Positions 1 to 8,869 of a DNA stretch of 58,894 bases are shown piece by piece. Source of the stretch: Gymnopus androsaceus JB14. Its lineage: Eukaryota; Basidiomycota; Agaricomycetes; Agaricales; Omphalotaceae. The stretch's first letter is position 1; every line of letters begins with the position of its first letter. The translations under genes were made by a program, and so were the position numbers. The DNA is taken from assembly GCA_009733575.1 (NCBI GenBank), contig ML769767.1, positions 1 through 58,894 on the forward strand, in the 5' to 3' direction. The notes beneath the pieces were generated by a model, which saw only the letters and a list, made by a program, of their open reading frames with translations, made no database searches and was not told where the DNA came from.

Positions 1-631
1 TACTTGTGAATAATCGGCACGGTTGGCAATTTCTTCTTGGGCAATAGCGGAGCAATGATATAAGCCAATACCAAGTTGAAAGGAATGAGAATAAACCCGA
101 GGATTGCGTCTAGACCCCTGTCAGCTAGAAATCATGAAGGAGAAACAGGCTATGCTTACTAGCAAAAGTCCTGACATAGAACTGGGGCGTTGATTAGGCG
201 ATGTACCATTTGAAACGCATATAGTACTGACCTTCATGTTCTCTCCACCACCACCACCAATAACCTCGACCTGGAGATCTTCCCAGACAACGCCAACATG
301 CTAAAGGCTCAGTGAATAAAACACATCCACATTGAGAAAATAGGTGTACCTTGTGTTTTACCCCGGCTTGTTGATGGGCGTCGTTGGAGGAGGTCAGGTA
401 TTCTCGGAGATCAAAGCGTTCCTCCTCGACACCGCCTTTCTCTACATCCCTTCCGCTAGAACTTTCTTCGCTCCCAGTAGTTGAAGGATTTTTTTGATAG
501 CGGCCAGAGAGCTGACGCGAAAGCTCCTTGAATTCTCGCTTTGCGCCAGAGATATCGACATGGTGGGCGGTTTCGCGGGGAACCTGTGATTCGACATCGA
601 TTCTCTGTTCGTCGTACCGCGTATTAGCCAT
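1..631 (-). CDS. PDR-type ABC transporter, N-terminal part (partial, runs off window)
   Basis: This is the start of a pleiotropic-drug-resistance (ABC-G full-size) transporter, a plasma-membrane efflux pump driven by ATP. The ATG is at 631. Exon 1 (350-631, 94 codons) holds the family's N-terminal leader, with the FDLREYLTSSND motif before the first nucleotide-binding domain. An intron opens with GTACAC and closes with TTTAG. Exon 2 (232-300, 23 codons) continues HVGVVWEDLQVEVIGGGG, the conserved segment that follows KHK in fungal PDR proteins. Further exons follow below 181: a frame near 10-115 reads DAILGFILIPFNLVLAY, which fits the stretch before the first ATP-binding domain. The exact splice sites there are uncertain, because the most obvious reading needs a 35-nt intron. 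The ATP-binding and membrane domains lie outside the window. The family match is strong; substrate cannot be told. Confidence 0.85.
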
Positions 632-738
632 TGGGCGGACAAAATGAACGGATTATCGAAAGAAACGAACGATCCTCACATCATATTATGGAAATCACAA
701 ACAGTCTCTGCAAACGAATTGAAAGAACCGCTTGGTTT

Positions 739-844
739 AAGCTGACTTCCATTTACCGACCGCCTCGGTGAAAGCGGCAAACAAGCCGCGGCACATCGGC
801 CCACGCCGCTTTTACCGAAGCGTTCGGTAAATGGGAGTCAGCTT
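739..844. repeat. Foldback (hairpin) MITE upstream of the transporter gene
   Basis: The first 40 and last 40 bases are inverted copies with only about four mismatches. Both ends start AAGCTGACTYCCATTTACCG and read inward to a shared AAGCGGC. The loop is about 26 bp and GC-rich. The element lies 108 bp upstream of the transporter ATG, in promoter or 5' UTR territory. No clear target-site duplication is visible. Confidence 0.8.
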
Positions 845-1117
845 CTCGAAGCTCTTTCTCAGGTCATCTGCGACACCTGAAACTCCGAATCCTTAATCAC
901 TCCCCCCATAATTTTACTCAGGTCTACTCGCGGGGGAGATCTATTGCCCGCTCATCGCCATGACTCTGGACAAACTCGAGGAACGAAGAACAGAGTGGAT
1001 ATTGCGTAGCTCCAATCTCAGCATTGATCTGCAAGTCAATGGCCCGTTCTTCAGACATTGACAGACTCAGGGTTAAGTAATACAGTAAATGTCAGGATCT
1101 GAGACGGACGGATCAGT
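845..1117. other. Intergenic, no gene seen
   Basis: This stretch has no convincing reading frame, RNA gene or repeat. It separates the hairpin MITE from the TIR element that starts at 1118. Confidence 0.5.
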
Positions 1118-1258
1118 GGGTGACCTCCCGTGGCGATTTAGAAACCTAGATTATTTTCTAAACCCGGATCACGACCCAAAAATGGGAATGCCCAACGTCG
1201 CATCAAACGAAATATTGGTTTTGATGAAAAAGTTGACGTTTCTAAACTCGAATCAACT

Positions 1259-1660
1259 GGACACTCTAGCATTCGTTCCTGAAGCTCACGCTCACGTTCG
1301 CGTAGCTCACACTCACATTGGCATACCATTTATGGTAAGTCGATCGGTTAAGCTGGGCATTAATCGCGGCCGCAGGCTGCTACGGCGTTAGGGCTAGCGG
1401 AGCTAGCCCTAACAATGCCCCCAGATGCGTCCCGGGTTAGCTGGTTAGCGGTTAGGGTTGGTTAGGTTAGGGGTTGGCGCCGAAGGCGCTGGTTAGAGGT
1501 TAGGGTGAGCCCGAAGGGCCTGAGGACATTTTGAATCTGCAAAATGAGGCTTTAGAGTGCCTGCCGGAGACCGAATCTTACCGAATGTGAGGTGTGAGCT
1601 GCCAAATGTGGAATGTGAGATCAGGGCCATGAGTGTGTCCGATTGTGTATATACCCTCTA
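1259..1660. mobile_element. Insertion with telomere-like TTAGGG-type motifs
   Basis: Copy B of the host element joins directly across this point (AAACTCGAAT then CTAGAGGAGGGG), which defines about 400 bp of extra sequence here. The ends carry a weak inverted match (GGACACTCT and AGTGTGTCC). The body includes a cluster of degenerate TTAGGG-like units at about 1430-1515 and a small hairpin around 1389-1412 (GTTAGGGCTAGC and GCTAGCCCTAAC). The exact edges are uncertain by a few bases. Confidence 0.55.
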
Positions 1661-1705
1661 GAGGAGGGGTACCCCTCTTCTAGATGAAAACACGTGTTTC
1701 TAAAC

Positions 1706-2203
1706 CAAGGGGGTTCAAATTTTATAAAAAATGACCGGACGTCAATTTTTTTTCTTGCACCTGATCGGCAGACTAACTAACTATGTAAGCATTCCCATGC
1801 CCATATATGGTATATCATGATAAGATTTCATCATTGATGGCTCTTTATAGACACCTTTTGGACACTGTACCCTCAGTTTGAGCTTTGTTCTTGATTATAA
1901 TTGACATCCATAGGCTGTAGTGCATCCCCATTAATCCTTCTGAAAAACATGATACTACCATTCATTGCAAGTCCTGCAAAGCAAGTACAAGGGCTGAGGT
2001 GTAGTATGGCTACAGAGTATACAAGTAAGGCTACATACTTATACTTCAAAGGATGTGAGATCTACTGGTTTATGAAACTTCAAGACTGCCAAAAGTGGTC
2101 AAAATAGGTCAAATTTTGGGGTGTCAAAAAATTTTTTTTCTGCCCGAGGGCTGGACTAACTAACCTAGGCCCAGTTGGGTGCTAAATTCTTTGAACCCCC
2201 TTG
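1706..2203. mobile_element. hAT-type MITE (498 bp), 8 bp TSD TTCTAAAC
   Basis: The terminal inverted repeats are CAAGGGGGTTCAAA and TTTGAACCCCCTTG. Each side is flanked by a perfect 8 bp direct duplication TTCTAAAC (1698-1705 and 2204-2211). CARGGG ends with 8 bp duplications are diagnostic of hAT elements. There is no transposase, so it is non-autonomous. It sits inside the older TIR element copy A. Confidence 0.88.
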
Positions 2204-2703
2204 TTCTAAACCGCATATCAAATAGTTTCCTTTCTGGGATACCTTTCACATCTGCATGCCTGCCCACCCAGCTCATCCATCCCTCATATTATCATATTGA
2301 TATCCCCCAAACCCCCGGGACTGATACAAACTGTTAGCAGGAGGCTATATTTTATCTTCCAAACCAAAAAATGGATTTTGGAGCTCTAAAGTGCTCTCTA
2401 TCCCTTCTCTGGGCACTGTCTTACATGTTTTTTCAGTGATTTACACAGACTCCGGACTTGAATCCACTGCTATATACTACCTGACATGTCTCTGGCTTAC
2501 TGGAAGGCAAATCAGGTATAGCAAAGGGTTATAGAGGTAGGCAAATGAGCGAATTGGTGTGAAGCGCGGGGTGTGGTGGGAAATCTAGATTTTAGAATTG
2601 ATGTGGTCAATGGTTTAGGTTCAATTTTCTAAATTTTTTTGAACCTGAAATTTGATGGATTTAGAAATAATCTGGAATATTAAATGCCACGGAAGGTCAC
2701 CCA

Positions 2704-3765
2704 GTCCCCACATCAACAGGACTGCCTATATGAGACTACAGATGGATCTCTATATCATTATGAAACTTTTCAGGGCCATCATCATTGGTTTTTTGATCAC
2801 ACTATCACAGGTGGCCCAACCTATTAAACTAAGTTTAACCCGGCAATTTTCAACCATGGTTTCACTTTTTTTCAACCGAGTTTCATTATGATAAGATAGA
2901 TTCTGGGCTCAATTGAGTCCCAGGTTACTGTCTCGTTTTCCCATTTTGTTCTCTTTCCAATGGTGCATCATAAGATATTTTATCATGCTTCTGACCATTG
3001 TTTCTTGTGAATTCAAGCCAAATTCAATTGAATTACAATGTTCAGTGAGTTTGTACTACTGTTATTCCTATTTTTCACTCTCATTTGATGCATTACTCTT
3101 TTCAGGTTGCCTCCCAGCCATCTACTTGTCTTCTCTCCTCCACTTTACATTCTGCCCTGATTACTGAATATTTTGGCTCCTGGCATTGGTAAGTTTAATG
3201 TACTTGTGCAGCATGCTACTATCAACTAACAGGTCGGGCACTCTTTTTATTACCATCCTGCTGAAGGTCTGGCAGCAGGCAAGCCACCCATTAGCCCTCC
3301 CTCTCTCACTCCAATCTGCCCATTCAGTAACCAGCCTATTTAGCCTTTGAATACCATCAAAATTGTACCAAGGGCTCTATCTCAATTTGCCTCATATTAT
3401 GCATTGTTACACTGTCCTCTGCATTCTACATTTTGATGCAGCATACCTTATTTTCATTTTTAACTAACCATTTCTGCAGGAGCGTGTGACATACGTCAGC
3501 CACATACTGCAAAACAGTTTGATTTTTGTACTGTGAAACTGCTCACTTTGGACAATAAGCGCTCGTATTTAGTGTTGGCATGGTCGCGCAACAGGATGGT
3601 ATATGTAGCGATTGCAGTTGGATGGTGTTCAATGTGCTGTTATATAGGTAGGTTATAAATACCAGATATATTGTTGTATCTTCAATAAATCATTCTTATT
3701 GCCATTTTGATTGTGTGTGCTGTGCTGTGAAAGTGGTATGGGATTTGCGTATAGCAACATTGGCC
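2704..3765. other. Non-coding stretch, no gene seen
   Basis: Only short open frames without recognisable domains are present. The base composition is AT-rich, like the surrounding repeat DNA. I found no terminal repeat pair that closes this stretch. Confidence 0.45.
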
Positions 3766-3767
3766 GT

Positions 3768-3850
3768 ACTTGCTACCCGGAAAAGTAACCGGAATTTTTT
3801 GCCAGCCAGCCCAGCACAAAAAATTCCAGTTACTTTTCCAGGTAGCGAGT
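3768..3850. repeat. 83 bp hairpin in a GTATGGGA-rich stretch
   Basis: The arms 3768-3801 and 3817-3850 are inverted copies beginning ACTTGCTACCCGGAAAAGTA, with a 15 bp loop. The surrounding 270 bp repeats the words GTATGGGAT and CCCATAC several times, so the hairpin may be the core of a larger repeat (about 3736-3985). No coding content is seen. Confidence 0.65.
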
Positions 3851-4113
3851 AGTATGGGATGTATGGCAAAATTGGTATGGAACATATGGAGAATTGAGTA
3901 TGGGATGTATAAATTTTATGCACCCTCTGATTCTCCATACATGTATGGAAAGTGTATGGAAGGTATGACACCATACCTCCCATACATTTACTAACTTGCT
4001 GAGGGGCCAGTTATATGCACTTTAGGTGCTAATAATGGGTGCTATGTTTTTTCAACTAGAACTTCCATGTCCATAGAGTAAATTCAATGCAACACCATTA
4101 CAACAGTCACCTT

Positions 4114-4271
4114 TGTTAATAATAAACACTGGAGGTTCACGAAGGGAAGCGAGAACGTTTGACCTATTGCAGTAGCGTAGCATAGGCAAATGGATGAGGT
4201 ACGAATTAAAGAGTATTGTACAATTATATACAGCACTCAAGCATGTGCTTCAGGCGCTCATTATCTTTACA
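4114..4271 (-). repeat. 3' LTR of the gag-only element
   Basis: This 158 bp terminal repeat is downstream of gag on the minus strand. It starts TG and ends CA and aligns along its length with 5556-5715. Confidence 0.88.
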
Positions 4272-4381
4272 CACTTCCGTGAGCAAAGAAGCATGTGAGT
4301 AAGTAAAGTAAATCTAAAGTCCATTAAAGGAATGACTATAAGTAAATGAAAAAGAGGGAAAAGAAGTCCACTCCCTGAGTC

Positions 4382-5290
4382 CTAGCATGCATATACCTCT
4401 TCATCCTCATCATCTGATGTGTAAACAGCACCTGATGCAGCACCTGCAGTAGCAGATTGAGTGGTGCAGGTAGGACAAATGCTCTGGTAGTGACCACCAC
4501 CACCACATTTATGACAGGTAATGAGCATATTTGTACCTTTCTGGGTAGCTTGGCCACCATATCAAGGAGGAATCTTCTGGGCATGCCTTGCAATAACAGA
4601 AGCAATGTCAGTGAGAAGAGTATCACTGCTCTCCACTAGCTTCTTGTCCAAGTAATCATCAGGATCTTGGGGCTCCTTCTTGACAGCAGGATCCACTCCC
4701 TGCTTCTCATCATGGACCTGTTGAGCAAACTCACTGAGACAGTGTTGGATAACATGCTCCCAATCATCATTCAGCATATCACTGCTCATGGTGTGACAGA
4801 ATTGCTGCCATTTATCAGTGGGAGGAAGGGAATGGAGTAGAGCTGAGATGAACTGGGCATTGGATGGCTTATCATTGAACTCATGTTCAAGATGGTCAGC
4901 AACATCACGGAAAGCACCAACATGATCAGCCATGGTAGAATTGGAAGTGAGGCGGGGGGTATGGAAAGTGTCCCAGAGGTTGGAGATGGCATCAATCCCA
5001 TGGTCAGAATTAGCCTCAACAAGGCGGTTGAAGGCAAGACGGGGATTACAGGGGAGGTTACGGATATGGGCAAGCTGGTTTTCACCTATGCACTCCACGA
5101 TGACATTCATTGCTTGCTGTTGCTTGGCTTCCAAAGCCTTAACAGCCTTTACGCTAGTACTGGGTGGAACAGCCTGACCGGCAACAACATCCCAGAGACT
5201 CTTGGCCTGCAGAGCAGTTTGGACAGTGAATTTCCAGTTTGGGAGATCCTTTGGAGAGTTGAGAATAATGATATTCTTGGATTTGGTCAT
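4382..5290 (-). pseudogene. Copia-type Gag (UBN2-like) with zinc knuckle, one in-frame TGA
   Basis: Gag packages the element RNA into virus-like particles in the cytoplasm. The ATG is at 5290. The first 242 residues have the layout of copia Gag (start MTKSKNIIILNSPKDLPNW, then a helical body with a WDTFHT segment). A TGA at 4562-4564 then interrupts the frame, probably where Arg stood. The same frame continues to a CCHC knuckle, CHKCGGGGHYQSIC (C-x2-C-x4-H-x4-C), and an acidic tail SDDEDEEV before a TAG at 4382. Reading through would give about 300 residues. If TGA is a real stop, the protein loses its RNA-binding knuckle. No pol follows. Confidence 0.82.
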
Positions 5291-5375
5291 GGTGAACGAA
5301 TGTGGAAAAGGGAAAAGAATGAGAGAATTCAGCTACTTTTGAGCTGTACTGAGCTGCCGGAGGGAAAGGGATCTG

Positions 5376-5497
5376 GGTAGTACAATGCGCTACAACGCTT
5401 CAGGCCAATTACTGACAATCCGGGTGGTACCAAGCGCCACAATGCTTACGGGCCGAGAAAATGATGGTTTCAGGTGGTACAAAGTGCCACAATGCTT
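5376..5497. repeat. Three spaced copies of a 25 bp motif in the gag leader
   Basis: GGTRSTACMAWGYGCYACAA-type units occur at 5376-5400, 5423-5447 and 5473-5497, about 48-50 bp apart. They lie between the 5' LTR and the gag ATG, where a packaging or dimerisation signal would be expected. Each unit contains a short self-complementary stretch (for example GTGGTAC and GTGCCAC), so the RNA could form repeated small hairpins. Confidence 0.6.
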
Positions 5498-5555
5498 ACA
5501 GGAGCTTGTACCCTGCTCAAGGGGCTAGTATGACCACTAGCAGGTGATCTGTTTG

Positions 5556-5715
5556 TGTTAATAATAAACACCGGAGGTTCACAAAGGGAAGTGAGAACAT
5601 TTGACCTATTGCAGTAGCGGAGCGTAGGCAAACAGATGAGGTACAAATTAAAGAGTATCGTATGATTATATACAAGGCACTCAAGCACGTGCTTCAGGCA
5701 CTCATTATCTTTACA
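5556..5715 (-). repeat. 5' LTR of the gag-only element
   Basis: This 160 bp terminal repeat is upstream of gag on the minus strand. It is the presumed promoter of the element and pairs with 4114-4271. Confidence 0.88.
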
Positions 5716-5720
5716 ACCTT

Positions 5721-6705
5721 GACTCCCTCCCAGCATGCTCCAATATTTTCTTCACTCATCAAACATGTTTGTTTTATAAATGCAATGGTTTCATCTGAAA
5801 TAATTGCCGGAGTATTGGCAGGAAGTGCAGAGGAAGGATAAAGCAGCAAAATATCATTATTGAGATAGAGAAGGAAAACAAGCGTGATAACTTGAGAAAG
5901 AAGTAATTGAGACCCATTTCAAACTGTCTGAGTTAGGTCCAACCATTGTAGCAGCAGTAGAGATGCATGCATCAAGAGTGCTTAACTAAATTGGGGATAT
6001 GGCCTGCCTAACTCATTGTTCCAAGTCAATACTTCTTTTGCAGCAACATATACTGGAGTATATAGTATAAAGCTATCCTTTAATACACTACGTAGTCAAG
6101 GTTGACACTGACTTGGACTTGGACTTGGACTTGGCTCAGACACTGACTCGGACTCCTGAGATTCCAGATAATCTGGGAACCTCATCTGGTTCCATTGATC
6201 CAAGAAAGGAGAACAATTTGCAACACAATCTATCTAAGCAACTTTAAACCAGGGACCAAAAATTTGAGCCTCAGTTTACATCAGAAAGTGGTCCTGAGTC
6301 TATCCATGGCTGGATAAACTGTTACAGCCATGCCTACCAAATTACCGACTGAGACCTCAGACCCTATTTCATGATCTAACCAACTGGTTACCAACTTGGC
6401 TACTCCGGCCACCATATCAGCTCGGCTAGTCCAGCCATCAAATCGGCTTGGCAACTCTGGCCATTGCATTGGTCCAGTTACTCCGGACATTTTGAGCAAC
6501 TCACCGATATTGGTCAATCTACACCATTTCTGATACTCCGGACATTCAGGCGAGGTTTCCGGTGTATTATGACCAAATATCTCGGCATATCTCGGTTGAT
6601 CATCTTTGCATAACCTTGGTATAACTCCGGTCCAGTCCGGGAACTATTCCCGCAATATTGTTATATGCCTAGTATTGTTTTATTGTCTTTCGCTTCACTA
6701 TTATC
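5721..6705. other. Non-coding stretch, no gene seen
   Basis: It includes a short GGACTT array (about 6114-6134). Part of the right half (6540-6705) resembles the upstream part of the LTR-like sequence near 49.7-50.1 kb, so the LTR that follows may begin earlier than marked. Confidence 0.4.
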
Positions 6706-8221
6706 TGTCAGGCCTTGGCTAATTTCTCATCCGCTATCCACCCGCTGATGTTTCCCACGCTTCCTGACCGTCCGCGGATACTTCCCGCACTCATTACCTA
6801 CATTGTGGGCGCTTTCCATGCTTATTTACCATTTATCCTGCCTGCTGGGCACTTTCTACATGTGATTACCAGTTATCCTGCCTCCCGGGTGCCTCCTGCA
6901 CTTGATAACCATCCATCAGGCCCTCCCGACAACTTACACAGCCACCCTACAGTATATAAGTAGACACCCCGAGTCCATGCACCCTAGTCTGTTATTACCG
7001 CTGTTACCGTTATTTTCTGGTTTCCGAATCCATTCTGTTTGCTGTCTCTCTATTTTGCCTGTTCCAACCAGCTGTGCCTTCCGAGCTCCGTTTGAAGGCC
7101 CACTGTCATCTGCATTGACTGCGAGGCTCCATCCATAGATCCCAAATCTACATCTGGAGCTCACTGTCTTCTATCTCTGTGTACCACTTTACAACCAAAG
7201 CTCCTTGGGAGCTTCCTATTTGGGTTTTGCTACCTCTAGAACCTCTGGGACCATCCGCTTTCACTCAATTCCATCCACTCCCATGCTATTCCCATCCGCT
7301 TTCACCCTATTCCATCCACTTTCACTCTATTCCATCTGTTCCCACGCTATTTCCATCCACTCTTGCGCTATTTCCATCCGCTTTTGCGCTATTCCATCCA
7401 CTCCCACAGTATTTCCGTCCGCTTTCACCCTATTCCATCCGCTCCCACGCTATTTCCGTCCGCATTTGCTGTATTCCACCCGCATTATCCATATTTGGAC
7501 ATATTACACCCTTTTGGACCACCCCTTCATCCATATTCCATCTGCTTCCACTCACTTCTGGTCATTGGACCACAATACCATCTGCTGCCTCCTGATTACC
7601 CCATTGGGTGGCCCGTACACTGTTCCTTGCACCTCTGAGGCTTGTACTGTTCCATACAACACTCAGACTACTGTCCAGACCCAACTTATGGCATGGTTAC
7701 CCAGAGTGGTCACGTTTGGTCTCCACTTACATCTAGGTGCAAGACATTCGGGATACATCGGTTCGAGATCCATTTTGTGCACCAGGTCTCACATTATCTT
7801 TTGGTACTCAATCACTCTATTGTTTTACTTACCAAGGGTCTGGTCCGGCCCCGGAACATCGGTCCCACTGGTAGTATTTAAGTAGTACAAACTTGTATAG
7901 TAACCTTTGCTTCAAAATCAACTTAGTCTGGCCTTGTACTCATTCTAAGTCCTTCCTTGACTGACTGACTGAGATTCTGGTTACTAAGCCAACACAGCCA
8001 CGTGATCTTGGACGAACCTTGGCTACGCCTTTGGTTCTACTGTCTTGACTTAGCTTAGACTTTGCCTTACTATGTTCCTCTTGGGACACCTTACAGTGTG
8101 TCAAGGGTGTTGCCAATAGCTTCACCGAGTCCCATCCCTTGCAAGGTCCAACCTGGAACCTTTCCAGACCATTTCCGTCTGATACCTCGGCCGCTCCACT
8201 CCGGGTTGCATGGACTTAACA
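6706..8221 (+). mobile_element. Gypsy-type LTR (probably solo), related copies at 49.7 kb and the window end
   Basis: The sequence begins TGTCAGGCCTTGG and ends GGACTTAACA. A TATATAAG box lies near 6953, and a GTATTTAAGTAGTA segment at about 7873 recurs in the related LTR near 50.15 kb. The last 160 bp (GGGACACCTTACAGTGTGTC and so on) also recur near 50.32-50.48 kb. The first 90 bp recur inverted at the window end. No flanking gag or pol and no target duplication are seen, so the left edge is uncertain. A solo LTR is the simplest reading. Confidence 0.6.
7255..7480. repeat. Minisatellite inside the LTR
   Basis: About ten diverged copies of a 20-24 bp unit (TATTCCATCCRCTYYCACGC type) run head to tail. 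All open frames across it are repeat artefacts rich in Ser, Pro, His and Phe. Confidence 0.8.
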
Positions 8222-8869
8222 TAAACTCAGTTTATCTGAGGGTTTGGGCATGTAATAAATGGAGAACATTGATACCCCCATATGGGAGGCTCACAATTTA
8301 TGGCCAGCCTCAAAGTGCTTCCTGCCTTAATCCAAGTTACTCTCCAAGTGCCGCAACTGCAACTGTTTAATTAAGTAAAAAGATTGCCAATGATAATGCT
8401 GAAAGCTTTTACAGCAGCTGGCCTCAAGCTTAGCTGCAGTGGAACAGTGATGTATTCATGGTCATGGCATTGGGTGAAATGTTGGAATTTGTAGAAAATC
8501 TATTTTAAACTACAACTACAATGTACTGACAATTTTCTGATATCACAGAAATATCCGCACATATATTCACATAGTATCCACTTCAAATCCACTTACTATA
8601 TGTGATAGCTATGACATATGCACTTTTGTAGGTATAAATAGTAAATACTACTTGTAGATACACATGTATGGTACTCATTTGCCTCCGGGCCCAAGAGAGG
8701 TCAAACGTTCAAATAAATCCACTGCAGCTCTTTTTTTTATTTCCAATATGAAAGTAGGTGATACATATCAATAACCTTTTTTGGGACATGACTCTTGGAA
8801 ATAATGTCGAAAGTACTGATAAATGTGCAATTGGTCCATGCACAGATCCGCCGCTATCTATGTACAGCC
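8222..8869. other. Non-coding stretch, no gene seen
   Basis: There is no reading frame with a recognisable domain and no closed inverted repeat. Confidence 0.4.

Larger units (their letters stand above)
1118..2702. mobile_element. TIR DNA element, copy A (carries two later insertions)
   Basis: The left end GGGTGACCTCCCGTGGC (1118-1134) is the inverse of the right end GCCACGGAAGGTCACCC (2686-2702). Flanks read AGT on both sides, possibly a 3 bp target duplication. A second copy at about 26083-26728 matches both halves (1135-1257 and about 2208-2702) but lacks the material between, so this copy has been split by two insertions (about 1259-1660 and 1706-2203). No transposase is visible, so it is non-autonomous. 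The superfamily is unclear; a 3 bp duplication would fit PIF/Harbinger. Confidence 0.7.
4114..5715 (-). mobile_element. Gag-only copia-type LTR retrotransposon, 5 bp TSD ACCTT
   Basis: Two near-identical LTRs (4114-4271 and 5556-5715) start TGTAAAGATAATG and end TTATTAACA when read on the minus strand. The whole unit is flanked by a perfect 5 bp duplication ACCTT (4109-4113 and 5716-5720). The 1.28 kb interior encodes only a gag-like protein; there is no protease, integrase or reverse transcriptase. It is therefore a short non-autonomous element that would need enzymes from an autonomous copia relative. LTR similarity is high but not perfect, so the insertion is not brand new. Confidence 0.9.

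Noticed and set aside
7179..7885. Long open frames of 138 and 226 codons rich in Ser, Pro, His and Phe
   Set aside because: They run through a minisatellite inside an LTR and are open in several frames at once; no domain is visible.
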